A DNA stretch of 7,861 nucleotides from Methanosarcinales archaeon (GCA_030666885.1 DAOUWY010000074.1:1-7861); one strand, 5' to 3'. Positions 1 to 5,588 are shown, numbered from the stretch's first letter. The notes: generated by a model not told the origin, from the sequence alone. Translations and numbers: made by a program.

Positions 1-1004
1 ATTGAGGCTATTTCTAAAATTTTCTGGTAGTATATCGTCGATTCAATAACGGTTTCAGCAATTATCAGATCCTTTGCAAGTTTATATAATTTAAATTCTT
101 CTGAAGGAATTTTATTAATTTCTTTAAATTCATCAAGATATTTCTTACTGACATTTTCCAATTGATGAAATACACAGAATGAATGCGAAACATTTGGAAA
201 AATCCGTTCTACGGATCCAATAATTGCATCATCTTCATCAGAAACCATTTTCAAAATATCTTCCTTGGGTAGGCGATTCTTAATTCTGTTCATTAATGGT
301 ACTAATTCAATAAAACTTGGCATGCGATTGGTTATTTGGAAATCTAAAATAACTTTATCTTCTGTTGCTACAACATAAATCACTTTATGTCTAAATATTT
401 TCCATTCATGATCGGTAAATTTTCTTCCCAATTGAGCTTCAATATATTTTCTCCAGCCAGTTTTTACCCAATATCCATCGATGTATAAGGTTCCATTAAA
501 ATTGATTTCCTGTTCCTGCAGTTCCTGGGCTGATATTTTACCTCGTATTTGTTCATATTTCCACAATGTTGTTGGACATGGAGCTCTTCCTGAGATATCA
601 GTCAGGCCCTCCGTAAATATTTCACCTACTGTATGTGACTTCCATAGAGTACATCTTACATTATATCTTACAGATTGCATTTTTTCATTGTACTCGTCAC
701 AATAATTTGCTGATCCAGTAACGCCTAGTATTGTATCTGTATGGTGTTTGGCACAGTCAGGATTTGTGCATATCCAATAAGTGGTTGGGACTATGATATT
801 CCCATAGCTTGTAATTATAATTCGGTCATAGTATCGGTTTGCAAATAAATTACAACCACATATTTTACATTTGATAGGTGAAACCGTTGAAAATAATGGA
901 TGCATTTGTCTTTCATGTTCAATATCAGGTAATACCTGATAGACTATTCCATCTTTCACTTGTTTTGCTATTTCTCGACTAATTGCTACATTACCACGTG
1001 GCAT
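1..1004 (-). CDS. Transposase, Mutator/MULE-like DDE type, 3' end outside window
   Basis: An uninterrupted reading frame of 334 codons starts at ATG 1004-1002 and runs off the left edge, so the C-terminus is missing. An N-terminal zinc-ribbon-like part has CKIC at residues 46-49 and CTNPDC at 79-84. The probable catalytic aspartates are D176 in YIDGYW and D256 in VSDEDDAI. They are followed by CVFH at 277-280, the CxxH signature seen between the second Asp and the Glu in MULE-type transposases. The final catalytic Glu would lie beyond the window. The start is well supported by GGAGG six bases upstream (complement of 1010-1014), a stronger ribosome site than any other gene here shows. The gene is visibly more A/T-rich than the binding-protein gene, as expected for a mobile element. 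I cannot assign an IS family, and neither terminal inverted repeat can be fixed because the other end is missing. Transposase: confident. Exact family: tentative. Confidence 0.85.
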   Translation of the reverse strand, partial: MPRGNVAISREIAKQVKDGIVYQVLPDIEHERQMHPLFSTVSPIKCKICGCNLFANRYYDRIIITSYGNIIVPTTYWICTNPDCAKHHTDTILGVTGSANYCDEYNEKMQSVRYNVRCTLWKSHTVGEIFTEGLTDISGRAPCPTTLWKYEQIRGKISAQELQEQEINFNGTLYIDGYWVKTGWRKYIEAQLGRKFTDHEWKIFRHKVIYVVATEDKVILDFQITNRMPSFIELVPLMNRIKNRLPKEDILKMVSDEDDAIIGSVERIFPNVSHSFCVFHQLENVSKKYLDEFKEINKIPSEEFKLYKLAKDLIIAETVIESTIYYQKILEIAS

Positions 1005-1065
1005 TCAAACCTCCTCTGAAAATTGCTACATAAATATACTTTGTATGTCATAAAACACTCAATTG

Positions 1066-1073
1066 CATATAAA
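1066..1073 (-). promoter_or_regulatory. Candidate TATA box of the transposase
   Basis: On the minus strand this reads TTTATATG, close to the archaeal TATA consensus. Transcription would start around 1043, leaving a leader of about 40 nt that contains the GGAGG ribosome site. Only position and sequence support this. Confidence 0.45.
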
Positions 1074-1259
1074 TGTGTCTATTCATAACGATTTATTGAG
1101 AAAAACAGTCAAATAGTAATGTTATTTATTAATAACAATAATTTTGAAATTACCAATGGTTTTATAGAAATACAAGCTCTATAGTGATTATAATATAAAT
1201 TAAAATATCTAATCAAACTGATTTATATTGGCCATTATCATAAAATAATAAAAAGTCTC
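1074..1259. other. A/T-rich intergenic spacer between transposase and rnpB
   Basis: This spacer contains no reading frame of convincing protein character and no obvious RNA. It should contain the right end of the insertion element if the transposase is part of a complete IS. I could not identify a terminal repeat or target duplication from one end alone. Confidence 0.5.
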
Positions 1260-1265
1260 TTATAT
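1260..1265 (+). promoter_or_regulatory. TATA box of rnpB
   Basis: TTATAT is preceded by a purine-rich stretch (AAAAAG) that could serve as a BRE. It is centred about 25 nt before position 1288, where the terminal P1 stem of RNase P RNA begins. That is the archaeal TATA-to-start spacing and independently supports the RNA 5' end. Confidence 0.6.
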
Positions 1266-1287
1266 CAAGCCTGCATGCAATTATACT

Positions 1288-1674
1288 ATGAGAGAGGAAG
1301 GACGGCCACCGGGTCACCTGACCTGAGGAAAGTCCCCCCACCACCCGGATACACGAACGCCTGTAGAGGGCGTAGGACGAGAGTCCTGGCAGCTGCTGTT
1401 TAAAACCAGTAGCTCACACGGTCTGCCTGATGACAGGCTGTATGATGGCACAGAAACGATACCGCACCGCGTTAATGCTATGATGCTGCAAAGCTGAGGT
1501 CGCGCAAAAGGCGGATGGAACGCGTGAATCCTCGTGGGTGCAAGCCAAACAGGGGCCATATGCCTGTCCGGGGTCGGTCCGGAGTTGGCGCTTAGCCGAA
1601 TGCCGTTATATGGCGGATCACATCCTTAAGGGAAGTGCCGCTAAAACAGAAGGGGGCTTACTCTCCTCACTCAT
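1288..1674 (+). ncRNA. rnpB: RNase P RNA (archaeal type A)
   Basis: This is the catalytic RNA of ribonuclease P, which removes the 5' leader of precursor tRNAs. Conserved core segments occur in order: GAGGAAAGTCC at 1325-1335, CAGAAACGATACCGC from 1451, AAGCCAAACAGGGG near 1541, and ACAGAAGGGGGCTTA at 1646-1660. The ends close as a P1 helix: ATGAG-A-GAGGA (1288-1298) pairs with TCCTC-A-CTCAT (1664-1674) with one A-A mismatch. A length of about 387 nt fits archaeal type A RNAs. The sequence is much richer in G+C than its flanks, as expected for a structural RNA. Exact ends may differ by a few bases. The reverse-strand reading frame at 1314-1559 is only a shadow of this RNA. Confidence 0.96.
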
Positions 1675-1744
1675 TTCATAATTATTTGAGCCTCCGGCAA
1701 AATGGATGTAACAGCTTTAAAATGCCAATAAACACATATAAATG

Positions 1745-1810
1745 GTCAGTTTTTCTAAATAATGAATACGTTACGATTAGGTCCTAATTTTTGTTATTTT
1801 TTAATTTTTA
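1745..1810 (+). terminator. T-run region downstream of rnpB
   Basis: Several T-runs follow the RNA: around 1750, at 1787-1792, and a dense series to about 1809. Archaeal RNA polymerase terminates at such runs without a hairpin. The nearest run is about 75 nt past the mature 3' end, so a short 3' trailer would need trimming. Confidence 0.35.
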
Positions 1811-1938
1811 GCAATAATGTGCACCTAAACAACTAAAATAGTTAGATTTTTCTTATATTTTCAATTAAATGGTTTATAGATAAATTTTTTATAAATACAC
1901 ACCTTAACAATCTTATAAATCAAAAAATAACGAATATA
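1811..1938. other. A/T-rich spacer, no gene seen
   Basis: This is very A/T-rich sequence between rnpB and the convergent binding-protein gene. A small inverted repeat (AACTA-AAA-TAGTT, 1831-1843) followed by a T-run could help end transcription on the plus strand. I see no protein-like frame here. Confidence 0.4.
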
Positions 1939-1954
1939 CTCTGGAATACCAGAG
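1939..1954 (-). terminator. Hairpin terminator of the binding-protein gene
   Basis: This is a perfect 6-bp stem, CTCTGG-AATA-CCAGAG, 12 nt past the stop codon of the minus-strand gene. On that strand it is followed by a T-rich tract (ATTTTTTG at 1921-1928). The arrangement resembles an intrinsic terminator and also guards against read-through toward rnpB. Confidence 0.6.
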
Positions 1955-1966
1955 CCTCACTTGAAA

Positions 1967-2905
1967 TTATAAAAAATAATGATGCTCTCCCGGATGCACT
2001 TTTTCAATCACTGTCCTATCAAAAACATCACCCTCATCCAGTTCATTCCCAACATAACCCAGATTACGAAGCACAGGTACAAAAGCCATCGTTGAATCAA
2101 TATACTCCCTGGGAAGGCCTGCACAGTACCTGGGAGAGACCTTGTAAGTCTGCAGAATAAAATCACTATCAACCACTTCAACCAACCCGGATACAACTCG
2201 GGCGGCACGCTCGGGCTCATCACGAATAAGATTTGAAGCATCCTCATGTAGCCTCAGGAAATCCTCAACCAAACTGCATTGATCCCGCAGCAGTTCATGA
2301 CTTACAATAATACCATAACTGGGATTAAAGGGCCAGAGCTTTGAAGGCGGGATCACAACCTTTGCACCGCATACCCTTGCAGCCGCAACCGACAAAGGCG
2401 GCGTCCCAATAGCCGCATCCACCTGGCCGTCAGACAGTGCATCGGGAATGAAATCAGCCCACTGAAAATTCCTGACCTCGATAGATCCATCAAGGTCGTG
2501 ATTTTCCAGCAGGTTGCGGATGATCACATCGTGGATGGAACCTGATGGCGGACACCCGATTACACCCCCCCTGAATTGTTCCAGTACCGATGCCGTATCC
2601 CCGTCCATATCCTCAAGTGTACTGCATCTGTTCGGCCCAATCATCACTGTACCTTCCACATGGCCGCCGCCCACGCATATGATGGGCACGCCCCTGTCAA
2701 TACCGATCATCACAGGGGGCAGCCCTATATATCCAATATCCACTTCGCCCCTGGAAAAAGCATCCACGATAGCCGGGCCGCCACCGAACATGCTCCATTT
2801 AATTGTAATGCCAAGTTTATCTTCAAGCCACTGTGTGCCCATGAGTATGAAGGATGTATGGTAGAATGTGGAGAGGTGTCCGATACGTAATTTCTTATTA
2901 GCCAT
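1967..2905 (-). CDS. SsuA/NMT1-like solute-binding protein without signal peptide
   Basis: The product has 312 residues and resembles periplasmic-binding-protein type II folds of the nitrate/sulfonate/HMP-precursor group (SsuA/NMT1/THI5-like). The expected early pattern is present: a beta strand (LRIGHL, 6-11), then GGGPAIVDAFSRGEVDIGYI (41-60), then RGVPIICVGG (71-80). A second-lobe segment, GGVIGCPPSGSIHDVIIR (113-130), is followed by DGQVDAAIGTPP (159-170). The length is about normal for a mature binding protein. The odd point is the N-terminus: MANKKLRIGHLS begins directly at the first strand with no hydrophobic leader and no lipobox, and no ABC permease or ATPase gene is next to it. It may therefore act in the cytoplasm, as sensor or enzyme rather than transporter component. 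The ligand cannot be read from sequence. The ATG is supported by a TATA-like box about 25 nt upstream and the lack of an earlier in-frame start with better context. Confidence 0.85.
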   Translation of the reverse strand: MANKKLRIGHLSTFYHTSFILMGTQWLEDKLGITIKWSMFGGGPAIVDAFSRGEVDIGYIGLPPVMIGIDRGVPIICVGGGHVEGTVMIGPNRCSTLEDMDGDTASVLEQFRGGVIGCPPSGSIHDVIIRNLLENHDLDGSIEVRNFQWADFIPDALSDGQVDAAIGTPPLSVAAARVCGAKVVIPPSKLWPFNPSYGIIVSHELLRDQCSLVEDFLRLHEDASNLIRDEPERAARVVSGLVEVVDSDFILQTYKVSPRYCAGLPREYIDSTMAFVPVLRNLGYVGNELDEGDVFDRTVIEKVHPGEHHYFL

Positions 2906-2906
2906 A

Positions 2907-2923
2907 TATTACCAATTGTAATA
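2907..2923 (-). promoter_or_regulatory. Inverted repeat between TATA box and start, possible operator
   Basis: TATTAC-CAATT-GTAATA (plus-strand reading) is a perfect 6-bp inverted repeat with a 5-bp spacer. It sits between the candidate TATA box and the ATG of the binding-protein gene. Archaeal repressors often bind just downstream of the TATA box. A/T-rich chance palindromes are possible. Confidence 0.35.
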
Positions 2924-2924
2924 T

Positions 2925-2934
2925 CCAATATACT
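2925..2934 (-). promoter_or_regulatory. Candidate TATA box of the binding-protein gene
   Basis: The minus strand reads AGTATATTGG, centred about 25 nt before the ATG. Transcription would start at or next to the start codon, giving a leaderless mRNA. This agrees with the absence of a clear Shine-Dalgarno sequence. Confidence 0.45.
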
Positions 2935-2946
2935 TGAGATTGTCGG

Positions 2947-2967
2947 AAAAGTACCTGAAAAGTGCCT
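2947..2967. repeat. Tandem imperfect 11-bp repeat upstream of the promoter
   Basis: AAAAGTACCTG is directly followed by AAAAGTGCCT. On the minus strand the pair lies about 13 bp upstream of the TATA box, where an archaeal activator could bind. Only sequence position supports this. Confidence 0.3.
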
Positions 2968-3068
2968 AAATTGAAACTTCCTGAAATATTGTTAAAATCA
3001 AATCACTATGCTGCGCCCAGTCAAGTTTAGAGACCTACATGTCATTTGGGAGTTTAGTAAATTCCCCC

Positions 3069-3360
3069 CTATATGAACCTGGACATATATGGTCCGTCCC
3101 GCTCAAATCCCAGTTTCCGGTAGTAAGGTCTTACACCCATCCCTCTGAAAACGGCAAGCTTACTAAAACCTGCCTGATGTGCCCTTTCTGTAGCTTCCGC
3201 CAGCAATTCTCTCCCGTACCCCTGTGCTGCCATTCCCTTGCCTGCGGTTTTAGCCCCACACCCACCAGCGGCCCGTAGACATAGAGTTCCCGCACCAGGG
3301 CCGCACCCTCAAGCTCTGGCCTGTGCGGGGTATCTGGATGCCTCAAACGAATAACCTTGC
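3069..3360 (-). pseudogene. elp3: 3' fragment of elp3 (tRNA U34 acetyltransferase), frameshifted
   Basis: Elp3 pairs a radical-SAM domain with a GNAT-type acetyltransferase domain to modify tRNA wobble uridines. Only about the last 95 codons are here, all from the acetyltransferase domain. The remnant reads RLRHPDTPHRPELEG, then ALVRELYVYGPLVGVG, then EWQHRG. After a one-base shift it continues as YGRELLAEATERAHQ, RGMGVRPYYRKLGFE and RDGPYMSRFI, ending at TAG 3071-3069. The shift lies in the G-run 3219-3222, inside the acetyl-CoA-binding QxxGxG loop, and is best explained by loss of one base. The radical-SAM half and all Cys ligands are absent, because homology stops near 3360. Recognisable sequence on both sides of the lesion suggests fairly recent decay. 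It is not functional. An intact copy is presumably elsewhere in the genome. Confidence 0.85.
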
Positions 3361-3441
3361 GAGTATATCATGTTCATTATCCTCAAAGCTGAAGAACCTG
3401 ATGAATCCGAATCAGATGAACCGGAAGCTGAAGAGGAGTAA
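3355..3441 (+). pseudogene. C-terminal acidic tail of an unidentified protein
   Basis: An open stretch after an in-frame stop at 3352-3354 encodes a short hydrophobic run (YIMFIIL) followed by a strongly acidic end, AEEPDESESDEPEAEEE, and stops at TAA 3439-3441. The first ATG (3370) would give only 23 residues without a convincing ribosome site. It reads like the last residues of a larger protein whose body was lost at the junction with the elp3 fragment near 3352-3370. I do not recognise the parent. Confidence 0.4.
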
Positions 3442-3933
3442 TCCCTCCCTTCATTTATAGTTGATCCAACCTGAAACTTGTCTTATTTTATTATACTTCA
3501 AGGCACGTTTGTCACAGACCCCGCACGTCGCGATTATGGTTTGTTCAAGAACAAAACACTAATCAAGAAGCCACTTATACAGAGAAACATATCTAATGTT
3601 CTTCCCAAAGCAATTCCCGTTATGGCTGTAAACGCATACAAGTGAAGGCCTGTTTATTCATTTTTTCGTAAACATTTTATGATATTGTGTGCTTCTACTT
3701 GCTACATCAAAAGGAAAATCAATGACGAGCGGATGTATTATTCCTGACCGCTTGGATGAAAACAAAATAAGAGACCTGGAATTGCTGCTGAATAGATGAA
3801 GAACTCCATGAGTACTTAAGCGCATGAAGAATTCTTGCAAAGATAATATTGAAGTGAAATCTCTGGGATAAAAATGCTGTATCCAGCCCGCGGTAATGGT
3901 GGAAGATAAAGGGGAATTAATGCAACAAGTCTC
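3442..3933. other. Unassigned debris between acidic tail and toxin gene
   Basis: No intact gene is visible. Three short frames look protein-like. The first (plus, 3478-3645) contains GTFVTDPARRDYGLFKNK. The second (minus, 3653-3534) overlaps it and is hydrophobic, with LYAFTAITGIALG and LCISGFLISVLFLNKP before TAA; it could be the end of a small membrane protein. The third (plus, 3722-3799) contains IPDRLDENKIRDLELLLNR before TGA, and that stop lies directly at the GATGAAGAAC repeat at 3795. None has a good start, full length or recognised family. The minus frame 3658-3840 looks like a shadow. The stretch is best read as remains of several truncated genes. Confidence 0.4.
3788..3822 (+). repeat. 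Degenerate copy A of the C/D-sRNA-like repeat
   Basis: This copy aligns with the sRNA at 4638-4704. It has CTGA (3788-3791, like box D'), AGATGA (3794-3799, like box C'), then a 15-nt segment differing from the sRNA guide at only two positions, then CTTA (3815-3818) where box D should be CTGA. It can also fold as AAG-a-ACTC-CAT-GAGT-a-CTT (3799-3817). No box C lies 12 nt upstream of the D'-like box, so a functional guide is unlikely. A possible closing CGCTT/AAGCG pair (3749-3753 with 3818-3822) encloses too long a gap to be standard. Confidence 0.5.
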
Positions 3934-4185
3934 TTATTTGTAAGCACTTTTTCTTTGAACGACTGAGAATACTTTTAACGTATGAATCTCAAGTTCTATT
4001 AAAATCCTGTAATTCCCAACCCTGACCTGGTAAATGTTTTTTGTTCCAACTATCTTTTTGGCGTCCATACCCACCGGGAAAGCAGGAAGTTTCCTGAGTG
4101 CTTTTTTTATCCTATTAACGTCATGCGCAGGAAATTTTTTAATTTCTTTGAGAACGTTCCTTTCAATAAGAACATCATAGTTCAT
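3934..4185 (-). CDS. RelE/ParE-family mRNA-interferase toxin
   Basis: The product has 83 residues with the compact RelE fold order. It opens with strand NYDVLIERNVLKEIKKF, followed by a two-helix segment to about residue 32 and a central IVGTKNIYQVRVGNYRILIE. It ends in LKVFSVVQRKSAYK. The VGNYR arginine (R60) and the terminal RKSAY motif match residues used by archaeal RelE toxins to cut mRNA on the ribosome. The usual His of the HRxxxY end is Gln here (QRKSAY), which may lower activity. The ATG 4185-4183 overlaps the antitoxin's end by 11 nt (ATGAACTATGA), a coupling typical of TA operons. A longer frame back to 4230 exists but would only add residues read out of frame across the antitoxin. 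The toxin appears intact, unlike almost everything around it. Confidence 0.85.
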   Translation of the reverse strand: MNYDVLIERNVLKEIKKFPAHDVNRIKKALRKLPAFPVGMDAKKIVGTKNIYQVRVGNYRILIELEIHTLKVFSVVQRKSAYK

Positions 4186-4372
4186 TATCAATTTCCTCAA
4201 GTGTAATAAATTCGGTTTCCCCACGCCCATCCCGTATAAGAAAGTCTTTTATTACTGCTATCTCTGTTTCATCGGGGAACACTTCACCCATAAGAAGCAA
4301 AGTCTCCACGTGTTCAAGTCTTCTTAAAACCTCATCCAGTTTTACACTGTTATTTTCGATAGATGAACTCAT
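4175..4372 (-). CDS. RelB-like antitoxin of the RelE pair
   Basis: The product has 65 residues and is acidic. It begins with an amphipathic helix (KLDEVLRRLEHVETLLLMGE, 11-30), followed by PDETEIAVIKDFLIRDG and a tail, ETEFITLEEIDNEL. A long N-terminal helix with an EF-x-x-LEE tail is a pattern seen in small archaeal antitoxins encoded just before RelE toxins, where the tail wraps the toxin. It lies first in the operon and overlaps the toxin start. No clear DNA-binding motif is visible, so autoregulation cannot be inferred from the protein. A TATA-like AAATTTATC at 4397-4405 on the minus strand would give a leaderless transcript. The role is inferred mainly from gene order and shape. Confidence 0.75.
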   Translation of the reverse strand: MSSSIENNSVKLDEVLRRLEHVETLLLMGEVFPDETEIAVIKDFLIRDGRGETEFITLEEIDNEL

Positions 4373-4410
4373 ATATATAAATCTAGGTTCATGTTAGATA
4401 AATTTTGTGA

Positions 4411-4623
4411 ACAGCCATCCGGCCGGAGCGTAAGCAGTTGATAAAAAAGATAGCAATTGACCTGAATATCATCTCGCCAGGTGTGGGTGTACAAGGTGGC
4501 AGTGCCGGTGATACTATCAGGGCCGGGGCCGATTATGTGATTGTGGGGCGGAGTATTTACCAGTCCGATGACCCGGCGGCGGGCGCAAAGCAGATAGCAG
4601 ATGAGATATTATCTGTTCTATAA
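4411..4623 (+). pseudogene. pyrF: 3' fragment of pyrF (orotidine 5'-phosphate decarboxylase)
   Basis: Full archaeal OMP decarboxylase, which makes UMP, is about 210-220 residues. Here only the last 70 remain. They start within the conserved TAIRPER motif, preceded by a stop at 4408-4410, and continue through the phosphate-binding loops IISPGVGVQGG and GADYVIVGRSIY to the end, DDPAAGAKQIADEIL. These loops hold the substrate phosphate at the C-terminal end of the TIM barrel. The catalytic Asp/Lys tetrad lies in the missing N-terminal part, so the piece cannot be an enzyme. The frame is otherwise clean, suggesting recent truncation. A TTG at 4438 could open a 61-residue frame, but that is unlikely to be a gene. 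The C/D sRNA follows 14 nt after the stop, so the two may have been moved together. Confidence 0.85.
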
Positions 4624-4637
4624 GCGTTCTTTAAGAA

Positions 4638-4704
4638 CATGTGTCAATGATGAAAAAATTCTTTACTGAACTGATGAAGAACCCTATGAGTACTGAGACA
4701 CATG
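4638..4704 (+). ncRNA. Box C/D guide sRNA, predicted CAU-anticodon C34 methylation guide
   Basis: All elements of an archaeal C/D sRNA are present in order. The stem CATGTGTC (4638-4645) pairs perfectly with GACACATG (4697-4704). Box C is ATGATGA (4647-4653), box D' is CTGA (4666-4669), box C' is TGATGA (4672-4677), and box D is CTGA (4693-4696). The D' guide is 12 nt (AAAAATTCTTTA). The D guide is 15 nt, AGAACCCTATGAGTA. Such RNAs assemble with L7Ae, Nop5 and fibrillarin and direct 2'-O-methylation at the target base paired to the fifth guide position before box D. Here that base is the C in target UACUCAU. Archaeal elongator tRNA-Met (anticodon CAU) is known to carry Cm34 placed by a C/D sRNA in Haloferax. 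The complement beyond UACUCAUA (GGGUUCU) does not look like the usual tRNA 3' anticodon stem, so the target remains a prediction. No target is evident for the D' guide. Confidence 0.85.
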
Positions 4705-4740
4705 GTCTAATCATGTTGAAATTTAAATGAAAAAAATTAT

Positions 4741-5588
4741 TTGAAAGTAATGGATGTTATGAAGATGTTTGATTTTAAAAAATTTTCAGGAGAGATTTTT
4801 CTTTATGTTTCAGGAATATTTATTTTGATTGCATTAGTTCTTTACATTAGTATTTTTTTTAATATATTGTCAATAGAACCAAGCATTCTAAATTCTTCTA
4901 TTGTCATGGTGCTTTTATTTGTAACTTTTTTATATACAAATTATACTGCACAAATTGTAGAGGAAACAAAAAAAGATCGAAATGTAGCATTTATTGAAAG
5001 ACGACTTGAAAAATTATATTTTCCTCTCAAAATTTGTCTAAAGCAACATTCAAAAATATAATTATCAACATTTAATGTTGATGATCTTTTTAGCATCAGG
5101 AAATGTTTAGATAATATCATTCCATATTTATATTTATCATCTGATGATTTAAGGGAGAATTTAGAATCGTTTTTAGAAATTATTGCAATCGACTTTGTGA
5201 AAATTCTTGAAGAATTTCAGAAGGAAATGATCGATAACCGTATCGAATTTGCAAAAATAAAAAATCTGTCAATAGCTGAAATCAAAACATCTGATCTTCC
5301 AGATTATTTTAATAAAACGTACATGAAATTCTTCGAATAACATGCACAAAAAGATGAAAGAACCCAATGGTACTTTCATGCTAAATAGAACGTAATTCTC
5401 AAATTTTTAGTGATTTAATTGATGAAATAATTAAACAAAACACTATTAAAAATTATCCAAATGATGTTGTACAAGAAAATATTGAAAAAAATCAATTAGA
5501 ACTTATTGATTTATATAATAAAATTCTAAAAAATATAGATAGAGATATTTCTGAATATGAAAATAATCTAAAAGAATTAATAAGTTAA
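4741..5588 (+). pseudogene. Two-TM membrane protein gene broken by a stop and a 56-bp insertion
   Basis: One reading frame runs from 4741 to TAA 5338-5340 except for an in-frame TAA at 5059-5061. The N-terminal half has membrane segments at about residues 19-42 and 51-67, then a charged stretch, EETKKDRNVAFIERRLEKLY. Past the first stop the same frame continues with clearly protein-like sequence (IIPYLYLSSDDLRENLESFL) to KFFE. Removing 5338-5393 (56 bp, containing a hairpin) joins KFFE in frame to NSQIFSDLIDEIIKQ, and a coiled, charged tail runs to TAA 5586-5588. The restored product would be about 263 residues. Small two-TM proteins with a cytoplasmic helical tail of this kind are common hypotheticals in methanogens; function is unknown. 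The start may be ATG 4750, 4759 or 4765 rather than TTG 4741. The piece 4741-5061 alone could still be made as a truncated 106-residue protein. The first stop is TAA, so pyrrolysine read-through is not an explanation. Confidence 0.7.
5338..5393 (+). repeat. Hairpin-bearing 56-bp insertion (copy C of the sRNA-like repeat)
   Basis: This segment separates two halves of one frame that match when it is removed. Its core, 5354-5379, is a strong palindrome: ATGAAAG-a-ACC-CAAT-GGT-a-CTTTCAT (10 bp paired, one mismatch). The core aligns with the sRNA's GATGAAGAACCCTATGAGTACT from 4673, with one inserted A and a one-base gap. Boxes C, D' and D are not recognisable, so it is not a working C/D sRNA. AATTCT occurs at 5327-5332 and 5394-5399 and might mark a duplicated target, though its position does not coincide with the left junction inferred from the frame. 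Confidence 0.5.

Noticed and set aside
481..705. 74-residue plus-strand frame
   Set aside because: Antisense to the transposase, which has clear catalytic motifs in the other direction.
1314..1559. 81-residue frame on the minus strand
   Set aside because: It lies entirely inside RNase P RNA and is explained by that RNA's G+C-rich structure.
2514..2928. Several plus- and minus-strand frames overlapping the binding-protein gene
   Set aside because: Low-complexity translations in shadow frames of a G+C-richer real gene.
3399..3431. CTGATGA ... CTGA as a second C/D sRNA
   Set aside because: Box spacing is wrong, no D'/C' pair or terminal stem is present, and the sequence is explained as the codons of an acidic tail.
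3658..3840. 60-residue minus-strand frame
   Set aside because: No ribosome site or recognisable domain, and the plus strand reads as better protein over the same span.
4438..4623. 61-residue TTG-started frame as an independent small gene
   Set aside because: Clear pyrF homology extends upstream of the TTG to 4411, so it is a truncation product, not a gene.
5059..5061. Stop-codon recoding (pyrrolysine)
   Set aside because: The codon is TAA; pyrrolysine is inserted at TAG.
3788..5393. The three GATGAAGAAC repeats as a CRISPR array
   Set aside because: Copies are 680-880 bp apart, divergent, and have no regular spacers or cas genes nearby.
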